From the NCBI RefSeq assembly GCF_014217565.1, contig NZ_CP043661.1:3100001-3164000 (forward strand): a stretch of DNA of 64,000 bases, given 5' to 3'. This document shows positions 52,681 to 62,773 of this stretch, one piece after another. Within the stretch, counting starts at the first letter, position 1. Each line of letters starts with the position of its first letter. The notes under the pieces are model-generated. The model saw nothing but the letters and a program-made list of their open reading frames with translations, made no database searches and was not told the origin of the DNA. The position numbers were made by a program, and so were the translations under genes. The stretch comes from Kribbella qitaiheensis. Its GTDB lineage: Bacteria > Actinomycetota > Actinomycetes > Propionibacteriales > Kribbellaceae.

Positions 52681-54264
52681 TCAGAAGCCGCGGGAGCCGC
52701 CGGAGCGGCGGGAGGAGCGGCGGGACGAGCCGCCGCCGCTGGAGCGGGTGCGGGACGAGTACGACCGGCGGCGCGACGAGCCGGAGCTCCAGCTGCTGCG
52801 GTTGTCGTTGTCGTTGTCGTTGTCGTAGCTGCCGTAGCTGGACGAGGACGACCGGCTGGAGATCGCAGTACCGACGCTGTCGGAGAAGCTGCTGAGGCGT
52901 GCGCCGGCGCGACGCGAGCGCCAGCGGGATCGCATGGCCTCGCCAGCACGCCGAGCATCCTGGTCCGGGAACCACCAGCGCTTGCCGTCACCCTGGGACC
53001 AGTAGCCGTCCATGTAGGACGCCAGCTCCTCACCGAGAGTCCAGTAGGGCCGGGGGCGGTCCCGCAGCATCACCATGCGAATCTCGGGCTCCTGCTTGGC
53101 GGCAGCCCTTGCAGCGCAGGCAGTACACACCTGCACCTCTCGCGCTGAACCGCCCTCGGGCGCCCACTCCACAGCCGCAGTACTGGGTCCGTGGCGGGGG
53201 TCGAAGAAGCACGGCGGGGTCGGCTCGGGGATCGGCTTGCCTGCGCGCAACGCTTCGAGACAGACCATGCCGTACCGCGCAGAGCCGAGCAGTGTCGCGA
53301 CCGCCTCGGTGTCCTCATCGCCCTTGGCTTCGTCGAGTCGATGCCTGGCCTTCTCGACAGTGTCGAGCACATCCTTCGACACCTTCGACTGCTCCGGATC
53401 CGACGTCGTCGGCAGCTCCGACACCTGCTGCGAGAGGGCGATGATCTCCTCGTTGAGGACCGGTACCGAGACTTCCAGGTGGTTCTTCTCGTCGCGCCTG
53501 CGAGCCCGGCGAGCGCTCAGCGTGGTGCCGCCCCACCAGAGGAACGCGACACCGGCTGCACCCCCGGCGTATGGAGCTGCGTCGATGAAGAACGGCTCGT
53601 CGATCACCTGCGCACGCTGGACGAACCGGGTCAGGATGCCGTCGTAGTCAGGCGCACAGCAGTCGACTGCCTCGTCCACGGCGTCACCCACGTGGTAGGT
53701 CGGGCCCTTGTCCGCGTGCTGCACGGCGTTGAAGCCACGGCCGTCCGACTCGGACCTGGCGTCGACCAGTACGGCGTACACGCCCTCCACGCCGACCCGG
53801 TCGTACAGCTGACTGGCGATCTCCTCACCCTCCCAGGCGAGCTGGGTGCGATAGCTGCCCTTCGGTGCCGTGTTGATCGCCGACGCCGGGATCACCGCGA
53901 TCCGCATCGGCGCGGCGGCAGACTTCACCGCCCGGTCGAGCTCGGCCACCTCCGAGGCGCTGAGCTTGGTCACCGCCGAGTCGACCCAGATCCCCGGGTC
54001 ACCGAGCTTGGCGGCGACATTGTCCAGGTAGCTCTTCGCGTCGGCATGCGCGCGCTCGCGGTCAGCCTTGTAGTCGGGTGGTGTGTACGGCGTGTAGACG
54101 TACGTCGGCTTGCTGCGTGTCGGTTTGCTCGTCGTCGGTTTGCCGGCTGTCGGCTTACTGGCCGTCGGGTTGGGTGTCGGCGTGGTCGCGTGGGCAGGCA
54201 GCGCGGCCAGTACCGGCGCGGCGACCAAGGCGAGCGTGCCGATCAGACGAAGGGGGCGGTTCAT
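52681..54264 (-). CDS. Exported TPM-like protein with Cys-rich module and Ser/Arg/Gly-rich tail
   Basis: 527 residues from MNRPLRLIGTLALVAAPVLA. A signal peptide is followed by a Thr/Pro/Lys linker of SKPT repeats, a TPM-like region (VAELDRAVKSAAAPMRIAVI...YDRVGVEGVYAVLVD), a membrane helix near 225 (AAGVAFLWWGG), a cytoplasmic helical part, a module CFFDPRHGPS...VQVCTAC, and a tail of DNDNDNDN (a gttgtc microsatellite at 52800-52825) and SRRSS repeats. It is translationally coupled to the paralogue at 54261. The role is unknown, possibly cell-envelope quality control. Confidence 0.75.
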   Translation of the reverse strand: MNRPLRLIGTLALVAAPVLAALPAHATTPTPNPTASKPTAGKPTTSKPTRSKPTYVYTPYTPPDYKADRERAHADAKSYLDNVAAKLGDPGIWVDSAVTKLSASEVAELDRAVKSAAAPMRIAVIPASAINTAPKGSYRTQLAWEGEEIASQLYDRVGVEGVYAVLVDARSESDGRGFNAVQHADKGPTYHVGDAVDEAVDCCAPDYDGILTRFVQRAQVIDEPFFIDAAPYAGGAAGVAFLWWGGTTLSARRARRRDEKNHLEVSVPVLNEEIIALSQQVSELPTTSDPEQSKVSKDVLDTVEKARHRLDEAKGDEDTEAVATLLGSARYGMVCLEALRAGKPIPEPTPPCFFDPRHGPSTAAVEWAPEGGSAREVQVCTACAARAAAKQEPEIRMVMLRDRPRPYWTLGEELASYMDGYWSQGDGKRWWFPDQDARRAGEAMRSRWRSRRAGARLSSFSDSVGTAISSRSSSSSYGSYDNDNDNDNRSSWSSGSSRRRSYSSRTRSSGGGSSRRSSRRSGGSRGF

Positions 54265-55277
54265 CGAGTTCCTCCAGCGAGGCGGTCCTGGCAGGCAGTA
54301 CAGACAGGGATCTCCCGGGCCTTGCCGCCCGGTGGCGTGTACATCCAATCGGTCACGGAGGTCCCGTGCGCCGGATCGAAGAAGCAGGTAGCGCGCCGCG
54401 GCGGTGCCGGCGTACCGGCGACCAGCGCCTGGGCGCAGGCGAGTCGCCAGCGTCCGTACTCGACAGTGGCCCGTACTGCGCGGAGCTGCTTGTCGTCCGG
54501 CTCGTGGTCGACCACGCGACCCGCGTCGGCGTACGCGTCCATCGCCGCTTGCACATCCGTCGCCGTGTCCACACCGTCCAGACGCACGTCGGCGGTATCC
54601 AGTTCCTCGCCGAACCGGGTCACGTCCTCCGAGGCGAGCTTCCGCCGCTCGGCCAGGGTGTCCGCCTCATCCGGCAGCACCTCGTACGACGGCCGGTAGA
54701 GCGCGGGCCCGTCGTCCTTGCCCGGCCGCCGTCTCCACCACCGCAAGCCGAGTCCGACGCCGACCAGCAGGACCAGCACGATCCCGACCGGCAGCACCCA
54801 CCCCGGCACGCCCTTGGAGGAGCTGGGCACATCCAGCCGGTCCAGTACGCCGTCCAGCGTCCCCACCGGATCCGACCGGCTGTGCTTGGCGAGCTCGTCG
54901 GTGAGTATCTCCGCGATCGGCGCATCCACCCCGACCGCACTCCCCCAGGTGATAGCCCCACCAAACACCACCAGGTAGATCCCGTCGGTCTGCTGCAGGT
55001 CCACCACGTGATCCACGAAGGCCCTGGCTGCCTGGTCGCGGTCTCCCTTGCCTAGCGCGGCAGCTGGAACGACAGCGATCCGGATAGCCGGCGTGTGGCC
55101 GTCAACCCGGGCGGCCAGCCGCTGGGACTCCTCCTCCGGCACGAGCGATCGCTGCGAAGAGTCGACATACACGGGCGAGCTCTTCCACCCCGCGACCACG
55201 TCCGACGGAGTGGCCGTCACCTCGGACGGCACGGCCCAGGTCGGCACGACGAGCAAGAGGGCAGCCAGCAGACGCAT
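54261..55277 (-). CDS. TPM-like membrane protein, paralogue of the downstream gene
   Basis: 338 residues: signal peptide (LLAALLLVVPTWAVPSEVTA), TPM-like domain (RIAVVPAAALGKGDRDQAA, GIYLVVFGGAITW), one membrane helix (WVLPVGIVLVLLVGVGLGL), cytoplasmic helices and a C-terminal module CFFDPAHGTSV...IPVCTACQD. The order of parts is as in the gene at 52681, and the CFFDPxHG/VCTAC module is shared. ATGA overlap indicates a two-gene operon. Confidence 0.78.
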   Translation of the reverse strand: MRLLAALLLVVPTWAVPSEVTATPSDVVAGWKSSPVYVDSSQRSLVPEEESQRLAARVDGHTPAIRIAVVPAAALGKGDRDQAARAFVDHVVDLQQTDGIYLVVFGGAITWGSAVGVDAPIAEILTDELAKHSRSDPVGTLDGVLDRLDVPSSSKGVPGWVLPVGIVLVLLVGVGLGLRWWRRRPGKDDGPALYRPSYEVLPDEADTLAERRKLASEDVTRFGEELDTADVRLDGVDTATDVQAAMDAYADAGRVVDHEPDDKQLRAVRATVEYGRWRLACAQALVAGTPAPPRRATCFFDPAHGTSVTDWMYTPPGGKAREIPVCTACQDRLAGGTR

Positions 55278-55337
55278 GGGCGCAAGCCTGCCCTAACAGG
55301 GTGTTAAGGCAGGCTTGCGGGTTGTTGCCGTGTGCGA

Positions 55338-56544
55338 TCAGTCGGTGACGGCGGCTACTGGCAGGCACTCCTCGGCCCCGATCGGCTCCAGGTGCTCGAT
55401 CGCTTCCAGCGCCGGGTTGCGGCGCAGGACGAACAGCAGGCCGAGTACGACCACGCCGAGTGCGGCGGCGATGGGCGGCAGCAGCTGTACGCCGACCAGG
55501 TTGATCACCACGCCGCCGGCTATGGCTGAGAGTCCGGCGCCCAGGTAGATCGCGGACGCGTTCATCGCCAGCAGCAGTCCACCGCCTGAGCCCAGCTCCA
55601 GCAGCAGGTTCTGGATCGGCGGGTTGAACGCCCACGTGAACAGACTCCACACGAACAGCGCGATCCCCGCACCGACCACAGTGGTGGCGGTCAACGTCAG
55701 CGTCGCGATCACCAGGGTGAACCCGGTCAGCGCCACGGCCAGCGTCCGCAAGCTGCCGAAGCGGTCGGTGGCCCGGCCGCCGAGCAGGTTGCCGACCACG
55801 GCGCCCAGTCCGTACACAAGCAGCAGCACACCGACGGTGCCGCCCTTCAAGTGAGCAGTCTCGGCCAGCAGCGGTACTACGTAGATGTAGACGCTCATGG
55901 TCGCCAGTACTGCGAGCACGGTCATCGCCAGCACGATCTGCACCCGCCTGTCGGTCACCCCGGCGAATCGTTCACGCAAGCTGACCGCCGGTGGCGCGTC
56001 AACCTTGGGAAGCGCTGCCTGCACGGCAATGGCGATCACCACGGCCACCGCCGCGATCAGCCCGAACACCCCGCGATAGCCGATAATCCCACCGAGCAAG
56101 CTGCCGGGCCGGCACGCCGAGCACGAGCGCGAACGTCAGTCCGCCGAACACGACAGCAACAGCTCGCCCTCGCTCCTCCGGCGGAAGGAACCCAGTAGCG
56201 AACAGCGTGGCGGCCGGCGTGTAGGCCGCGGCACCGAATGCGGCAACGACGCGGCCGACGATCAGTACCGAGTAGTCAGTGGCCAGAGCCGCTATCAGGT
56301 TGCCCACCGCAGCAGTGAGGAGCGCGGCGAGCAGCAGCGTGCGGCGCTCCCAGCGGCCCGTCAACGTGGACAACAGCGGCGCGCCGACGGCGTACGAGAG
56401 AGCGAACGCCGTGGCGAGCTGGCCGGCGGCGGTCAGTGAGACATGCAGCTCGGAGCTGACGGCGGGGAGCACGCCGGACACGACGTACGCGCTGGTGCCG
56501 ACAGCGAAAGCACCGGCGGCCAGCAGGTAGATGCGTGCGGACAT
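55338..56544 (-). pseudogene. MFS transporter with one-base frameshift
   Basis: The 5' part (MSARIYLLAAGAFAVGTSAYVVSG through FALVLGVPA) and the 3' part (GGIIGYRGVFGLIAAVAV to the end) are in different frames. Deleting one base of the ggg run at 56106-56108 gives GVPAGSLLGGIIGYRGVFGL, the expected motif C, and a normal protein of about 401 residues. It is of the AraJ/YdhP type. Divergent from an ArsR gene. Either inactivated or a sequencing error. Confidence 0.85.
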
Positions 56545-56574
56545 CAGGGGGACCTTCCCACGGAACGAGTATTT

Positions 56575-56586
56575 CGATGATCATCG
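56575..56586. promoter_or_regulatory. Palindrome in the MFS/ArsR intergenic region
   Basis: cgatgatcatcg, a perfect 12-bp palindrome 31 bp upstream of the MFS start and 47 bp upstream of the ArsR start. Probable ArsR operator; related half-sites (tcgtacta) occur twice nearby. Confidence 0.5.
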
Positions 56587-56632
56587 TACTACGATCTCCG
56601 TCGAAGTTCGATAGGAGTCGTACTATGGACTC

Positions 56633-56947
56633 ATGAGCACCTCGAAAGCCCTGCCGCAGCCCGATCGCGAAGACATTCGCATCGAGGCTGTCCTGCAGGC
56701 CCTGGGCGAGCCGGTGCGGTTGCAGATCGTCCGCCTGCTCGCCGAACTGCCGGAGGGCATCGCCTGCGGCGAGATCGACCTCCCGGTGACGGCGTCCACC
56801 CGGGCCCATCACCTGCGGATCCTGCGCGAGGCCGGCGTGCTGAGCACCCACACCGAAGGCACGAAGCGGATCAGCAGCCTGCGCCGCGACGACCTGGACT
56901 GCCTGTACCCCGGGCTGCTTCCCGGCGTACTGGCCGCGCCGCGCTGA
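56633..56947 (+). CDS. ArsR-family transcriptional regulator
   Basis: 104 residues. The winged helix region is LQALGEPVRLQIVRLLAEL then TASTRAHHLRILREAGVLSTHTEGTKRI. No CxC metal site is seen. It is divergent from the frameshifted MFS gene and probably represses it. Confidence 0.92.
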   Translation: MSTSKALPQPDREDIRIEAVLQALGEPVRLQIVRLLAELPEGIACGEIDLPVTASTRAHHLRILREAGVLSTHTEGTKRISSLRRDDLDCLYPGLLPGVLAAPR

Positions 56948-57062
56948 GGCACCGCCGACAAACGGCAGGGCGGCATATCTCGGCGGACGATCGGCAACCG
57001 CAAGCCGATGGTGCCGAGATCGAGCGGCGGGCGTGTGGGCGGGCTGGCAGACTGTGGCGGTG

Positions 57063-59321
57063 GTGGCCTTGGGCGAACGGTGGAACGAGCTGATCCCTGG
57101 CTCGACGACGTTGGCCGACGACCTGGTCGCCAGATATCTCGGGCGGAACCGTCGCGCCTTCCGCGACCAGTACCTCGAAACCGTCTTGACCGGGCTCGAA
57201 TCGCTGATCCAGTTGAGCACCGACCCGACCTCGGTCCGGCTCGCCGCCTGGTTCCACCGGGCCGTGCACGAACCGGGTGGCGGCGCTGCCGAGGACGCCG
57301 AGTCGTCGGCGCGACTAGCCGAGCAGACCCTGCCTGCGTACGGCGTGGACCCGATCCGGATCGCCGAAGTGGCCAGGCTGGTCAGGCTCACGGGCTCGTT
57401 GTCCACACCACCGACGGACTCGTACGCACCACCTCGGCGCGACGCGAACGGTGACGTCCTGCTCGATGCCGTCAACGCCACCCTCGCTACTGCACCCGCC
57501 CGCTACGAAGCCCACGCACACGAAGTACGCCGCGACTCCGGTGACCGGGCGACCGCGATAGAACGCCGGTACGACGAGGTGCGCGAACTGCTCGACGGCC
57601 ACCTCTACCGCACCCAGCTGGCCCGGCAGCGAATGAGCTCGATGGCTCGCGACAACTTGGAAGCAGAGCTCGCCGGGCTCGACAGTGAACTCCCCGCTCC
57701 CTGGCGTGGTTGGCAGCAAGCAGCCCTGGCGGCCATGGCGACGTTCGGGGCCATCGCGGCCACAGTGGTCGCTATAGCTGCCGCCGGTGCCTCCTGGCAG
57801 GTGCCGGCATTGGAGTCGGAGACAGGATGGCCGCCGGTCGTACTGGCCGCCTTTGCCCTCTTCAGCGCACCTGCTTTGTTCCGCTGCGCTCGTAGCAGCA
57901 CCCAGCGTGCTCTGCTCGTGTCTGGCGCCGTGGTGGCTGTGGCTGCGACCGGATTGCTGGTGGCGTGGGCTCAGGTCCCGGTGACGAACCCTGCTCTTGG
58001 GGTCGGGCTACGGGTGCCACTGCTGATCTCGGCGCTGCTACTGCTGCTGCTGGCCGGCGTTGCTGCGCTGGTCGGCTCGCTGCTGCGTACAAGAACCGCG
58101 CGCTTCCTCCCGTCGCGGAACCGTGGCCAGCAGCTTGCTTGGCTCGCAGTACCGGGGCTGATCGCGTTGGCACTGCTGTTGATCGTGCAGCCTCTCGCCC
58201 GCAACTACGTCCTGGACTCCAATGAGCGGGTGGAGGGCGGAGTCCGGCCGGCCGGCGAGTTCCCGCGGTCGACGCTCGACGGGAAGGTCGCGTGGGCCAG
58301 CAGGGAGTTGGCGGGTGCCGGCGCGGAGGAGGCCGTCGGTACGAAGTACGGGATCGCCATCCCGCGGCAGACCGGGGTGGTCGAGATGTTCGACGCCGCG
58401 ACCGGTGAGTTGCGCTGGCGGTACACGCGCTCCGACTCGGATGAGAAGCCTGACATCTACGCCACCGGGAACGGCGAGCTACTGGTCGCGGAGTTCTCCG
58501 ACATCGGGTACCTGCTGCTCGACGCGAACACCGGCAAGCGCAAGGCAGCATGGCCGGGGCGGACCCGGGATCACGCGATCCAGCAAGCGGATCCGCTGCT
58601 CACCCGCGAGGACGTCAGCAAGGGGTCGAACAAGCTGCGCGGGGTCGACCCGGACGGGCGGGAGCGCTGGACCTTCGAGCCCGGCAACTGCACCAACATC
58701 GGCGCGGTCGCCAGCCAGGACACCGTCGTCACGTTCCTTGGCCACGAGTGCGGTCGCGAGCCCGACGAGATAACAGGGCTGGATCTGAAGACCGGCAAGA
58801 AGTTGTGGACCAAGTCGCCGTCGGACATGTACCGCCGGCCGATCCTGGTGGGGGCGGTTGTCGTCGTCGCCGAGCCCGCCGGTGATTCCGACGTACCGGC
58901 CGCGTTGGTGGGGATCGACCCACGCACCGGCGACACCAAGTGGCGCTGGCCGGTACCGCGCGACTGGGCCTGCCGCACACTGCTGAACGCGGCCGGGAAC
59001 CTGCTGATCGTGGTGGACTGCCCTGGCCCCGCCACCCGCGTGAACACCAAAACCATCGTCACCGCGATCGACACCACCACTGGCCTGACCGCCTGGCAGA
59101 GCACAGCCCCCGTCGACCCCCGCACCCGAGTCGCCGTCACCACGGACGCCCGCGTCACCTCCCTGACCCGCGGCACCGCCGGCTGCCTGGCCAACATCAT
59201 CACCCGCGACGGCTACCGCCAGGCCCCCCTCCCCGAAGGCATCACCTGCGCCCGAGACCCCCGAGCCATCGGCAACCTGATCCTCACCTCCGGCGACAAC
59301 ACCATCATCGCCCTCCACTAA
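57063..59321 (+). CDS. HD-superfamily-like / transmembrane / PQQ-propeller protein with degenerate HD site
   Basis: About 752 residues; the GTG at 57063 is chosen by alignment with the paralogue at 60380 (an upstream GTG at 57033 is possible). Residues 1-200 match the HD-type domain of the paralogue, but the ligands are changed: FRDQYLETV for YHDQRHLTEM, FHRAVHEP for FHDAIYEP, and LDAVNATL for CDADLRIL. Then four to five membrane helices (about 225-385) and a PQQ-like beta-propeller (FDAATGELRWRYTRSD, GLDLKTGKKLWTKSP, GIDPRTGDTKWRWPV) presumably outside the cell. Likely a pseudoenzyme or sensor. Confidence 0.75.
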   Translation: MALGERWNELIPGSTTLADDLVARYLGRNRRAFRDQYLETVLTGLESLIQLSTDPTSVRLAAWFHRAVHEPGGGAAEDAESSARLAEQTLPAYGVDPIRIAEVARLVRLTGSLSTPPTDSYAPPRRDANGDVLLDAVNATLATAPARYEAHAHEVRRDSGDRATAIERRYDEVRELLDGHLYRTQLARQRMSSMARDNLEAELAGLDSELPAPWRGWQQAALAAMATFGAIAATVVAIAAAGASWQVPALESETGWPPVVLAAFALFSAPALFRCARSSTQRALLVSGAVVAVAATGLLVAWAQVPVTNPALGVGLRVPLLISALLLLLLAGVAALVGSLLRTRTARFLPSRNRGQQLAWLAVPGLIALALLLIVQPLARNYVLDSNERVEGGVRPAGEFPRSTLDGKVAWASRELAGAGAEEAVGTKYGIAIPRQTGVVEMFDAATGELRWRYTRSDSDEKPDIYATGNGELLVAEFSDIGYLLLDANTGKRKAAWPGRTRDHAIQQADPLLTREDVSKGSNKLRGVDPDGRERWTFEPGNCTNIGAVASQDTVVTFLGHECGREPDEITGLDLKTGKKLWTKSPSDMYRRPILVGAVVVVAEPAGDSDVPAALVGIDPRTGDTKWRWPVPRDWACRTLLNAAGNLLIVVDCPGPATRVNTKTIVTAIDTTTGLTAWQSTAPVDPRTRVAVTTDARVTSLTRGTAGCLANIITRDGYRQAPLPEGITCARDPRAIGNLILTSGDNTIIALH

Positions 59322-59359
59322 CCCACGTACTACGCCGACGGAGGAGGTGCGTGGGGGAC

Positions 59360-60235
59360 TTACCCGAGTTGCTGGTCGGCGGAGGCCAGCAACTCGACTA
59401 TGTGGGTGCCGAAGGCTACGTCTACTGGGTGGGAGTCGCCTGACTCGGCGGCGAGGACTAGCTCTGTGGCTGCGCGGGTGAAGGAGTCGACGGCTGGGGT
59501 GGTTGGGCGTGGGAGGAGGGTGGTGCCGGAGTCGCCCCAGAGGCCGGTTTCGAAGCTGGTGCCGTTGGGGGGTGCCGAGAGGGAGAGGCTTGCCGTGCTG
59601 GTGGCGCCTGACTCGTGGGTGTTGACCAGGTGGACCAGGTCGCCGGCGCCGCCGACGGCCTGCAACGAGGTGATCGGGCCGAGCATGGCGGTCAGGTTGG
59701 AGAGGGCGTGCGGGCCGACATCCCACAGGGCCCCACGCTTCTCGCGGCGCCAGGCTGATTCGGAGTACGGATTGCCGGGGGCGTCCAACGACGCCAGCAT
59801 CCGGCACCAGCCGCCGCGCCAGCCGCCGGTGGCCTGCACCTCGGCGAAGAAGGACCGGATCTCCGGGGCGAACCGCCCGGTGAAGAACACGACCGATGCG
59901 ATTCCCTCGTTCGCTGCCTCGTCGGCGAGCGCACGGGCGTCGTCCAAGGAGTCAGCGACCGGCTTGTCCAGCAGGAGGTGCTTGCCGACCGCGGCGGCCT
60001 CGAGCGCCATCGTCGCCTGGATCCGGGGCGGCACGGCGAAGGCAACCGCATCCACGACCTCGAGTAACTCCGCGTAGTCGTCGTAGCCGGTCACCTCCAG
60101 CTCGGTCGCAAGCTGTGACGCCTTGTCACCGTTCCGCCCCCAGACGCCGACCAATTCGACGCCTTCTGCGGCGCGCAGCCCCGGGCCGTGCGTCACTCGC
60201 GCCCAGTGACCGGTACCAACCAGGCCGAATCGCAT
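59360..60235 (-). CDS. Gfo/Idh/MocA-family oxidoreductase
   Basis: 291 residues. The Rossmann start is MRFGLVGTGHWARVTHG; the family motif EKP appears as LLLDKPVADSL (about 94-103), and a helix GALWDVGPHALSNLT holds the conserved H near the active site. It uses NAD(P)H on a sugar or inositol-like substrate. RBS agaggag precedes the ATG. It lies between the two HD-propeller paralogues in the opposite direction. Confidence 0.9.
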   Translation of the reverse strand: MRFGLVGTGHWARVTHGPGLRAAEGVELVGVWGRNGDKASQLATELEVTGYDDYAELLEVVDAVAFAVPPRIQATMALEAAAVGKHLLLDKPVADSLDDARALADEAANEGIASVVFFTGRFAPEIRSFFAEVQATGGWRGGWCRMLASLDAPGNPYSESAWRREKRGALWDVGPHALSNLTAMLGPITSLQAVGGAGDLVHLVNTHESGATSTASLSLSAPPNGTSFETGLWGDSGTTLLPRPTTPAVDSFTRAATELVLAAESGDSHPVDVAFGTHIVELLASADQQLG

Positions 60236-60379
60236 GGCGTGCTCCTCTTCTCCTGCTGAACCTGCAATCCGCCGCCCTGCACCGGTCAGGTGACAAGGCG
60301 ATATCGCTTTGGCCACGACCCTAACCGGGAAGCCCGGATCGGTCGGTACAGGCCTCTGCCGGGTGCGAGACTCCCAGCC

Positions 60380-62762
60380 ATGGACCTGCGCGACCAGTGG
60401 AATCGCCTGCTGCCGCACGCGCAGCCGCTGGGCGACGATCTGCTGGCTCGTTACGCAGAGCAACAACGCCACTATCACGACCAGCGGCACCTGACCGAGA
60501 TGCTCGAAGCCATCGACAAGCTCGCCGACCTGGCCGACGACGCGGACACCGTGCGGCTCGCAGCCTGGTTCCACGACGCCATCTACGAGCCGACGGCCGA
60601 ACCGGGCGAGAACGAAGAGGTCTCGGCGCAACTGGCCGAGCTCGAGCTCTCCGCGTACGGCGTACCGGCCGAGCAGGTCGAGGAAGTCGGCCGGCTGATC
60701 CGGCTCACCGCCAAGCACGACTGCGATCCGGACGACGCGAACGGTGCTGTCCTGTGCGACGCCGACCTGCGCATCCTGAGCCTGCCCGCCGACCGGTACG
60801 ACGAGTACGCCGTCGGTATCCGCGAGGAGTACGGGCACATCGGCGACCGCGACTTCGCCCGTGGCCGGATGACCTTCCTGCAGGGCCTGGCCGGTACCGC
60901 GCTGTACGCGACCAGCCGAGGCCACGAGAACTGGGAGGCAGCCGCCCGCGAGAACGTAGATCGCGAGCTGACCACCTGGGCACCGAAGGCGGCCCGGCCG
61001 ATCTCCGGCCTGATCCCGATGATCTACCTGGGCGCAGCGCTCGGCGTGATCGTCGCAGCCTCCGTACTGCTCGGCCGCGGCCTCGGTGCCGCGGCACACT
61101 GGCCTGCCGCTCCCAACAAAGTCACCGGCTTCCCGGTCTGGGCCCCAATAGCCGGTACTGCGGTCGCTGCCGCTCTGGTCTGCGCCTGGTTCCGGCGAGG
61201 CCAGCCGCGACTGGTGGCCATCCCCGCCCTCGCGTTGGTCGCCACAGGCGTGGTCGCCATCGGCGTGTGCTGGTGGCGCTGGCCCGCCGCGCAGCCGGGT
61301 GCCGCCATGAGCGAGCGCTGGCCGTACCTCATGCTCGCCTCTGTCGCATTAGTGCTCGCCGGGGCACTCCTTGCGCTCGCCCGACGCCTCCGCCTCGCCC
61401 CGCCGTACGCGCTGGCCCCACCGCGCGCCCTCGGTTTCGGAGTGGCTCTGGTCTGCGCTTCACTGCTGGCTTGGATCGTCGTGTCGGCCGGTGAGCCGTT
61501 CGTGCAGGCTCGGCTCGAGACGGCCAACACCGTGAGCACCACCACGACCATCCCGCCCGGCGTACTCCCCGTCCGGCTCGACGGCGAGCTGGCCTGGAGC
61601 CGGGAAGTCCCGGCGACCGGTGCGATCGCTGGAACCGCCGGCGGTGTCGCAGAGCTGCGCTCCGACGGCGTAGTGATGTCCGACGCGACCACTGGGCAGA
61701 TCCGGTGGCGTTACTCCCGGGCCGACGTCGACGGCGCCGCCTCCAACGGGTCCCGTGGCCTACTCGTCTCCGGCGACGGCCGGACGCTCGCCGCACACCT
61801 CCCGTACGCCGGGAACCGGGCCCCTAGCGGGATCGAGCTGCCGACGTACGCCGTACTGAATGCCGAGACCGGCAAGGTGCTCACGGAGGTGCACACCGAC
61901 GGCACCGCACTGGCCGTCGATGGGAACCAGTTGCTCGTGGCAGAGGGCAAGTACGTCGTCGCGCACGGCGTCAGCAATCCGACCCACTGGCGGACCCGCC
62001 TGCAGTGCACGGTGACGCAGGGCGAGCTCTTGGCCGACCAGGCCCGTGGTGGTCGACGCCTGCGATGACAATCACGCCGTGGTGCGCGGACTCGACCTGA
62101 CGAACGGCAAGCAGCGCTGGGAGGTCGACCTGGGCATCCGGTTCGATCTGAGCACCGAGCTGGACCCGACGACGTGGGTAGGCGACATGGTGGCCGTCCC
62201 CGACAGTCGTGAGGTGTCCGGGCTGGTGTGGACCGGCGCGGCCGGCGGGACGCTCTACCAGTGGGCCGTGGACGTCGGCGAAGGCCGCGTCTCGTGGACC
62301 TCGCCAATACCCGGTACGCCGCGACCGCGACTCGGGACGTCCTCGTGCGACGCACAGTTGACGGCAACTCACGCGTCCCTCGTCCTGGTCACCTGCAGGA
62401 CCACCAACGAGCCCGGCGAAGTACAGAACTACGATGTGTCGGCCGTGAGCCCGGCGGACGGCACTACGCAGTGGCACCACCTGCTGCCGGTGCCGCCGAA
62501 GCTGCAGCGGCCCGAGTACCCGCGGGACGGCTTCGGGATGCTGCCGGACGGCCGCGTGGTCACCTTGATGCCACAGCCCGACGGCACCTGCTCGCCCATC
62601 ATGGTCGGCACCACCGGCATCCTGTCCCGCCCGATCGTGGCCGGTCCGACAGCGGCATCGGTCGCGGACACCAAGAAGGTCACCTGCGACAAGCCGGCGG
62701 TAACAGTCGCCGACGGCCGCCCCATCTTCTCCGACAACACCCGCCTCTTCGCCTTGAACTAG
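60380..62762 (+). pseudogene. HD phosphohydrolase / transmembrane / PQQ-propeller protein, one-base frameshift in the propeller
   Basis: From MDLRDQWNRLLPHAQPLGDD. The HD site is intact: YHDQRHLTEM (His), AAWFHDAIYEP (HD, about 64) and LCDADLRILSL (Asp). Membrane helices follow (about 215-370), then the propeller (MSDATTGQIRWRYSR...). At 62043-62045 one extra C in a ccc run shifts the frame; without it the text reads LLADQAVVVDACDDN and continues as RGLDLTNGKQRWEVDLG to 62762, about 793 residues in all. Whether the break is real or an error cannot be told here. Confidence 0.8.
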
Positions 62763-62773
62763 CCTCTTGTCAC

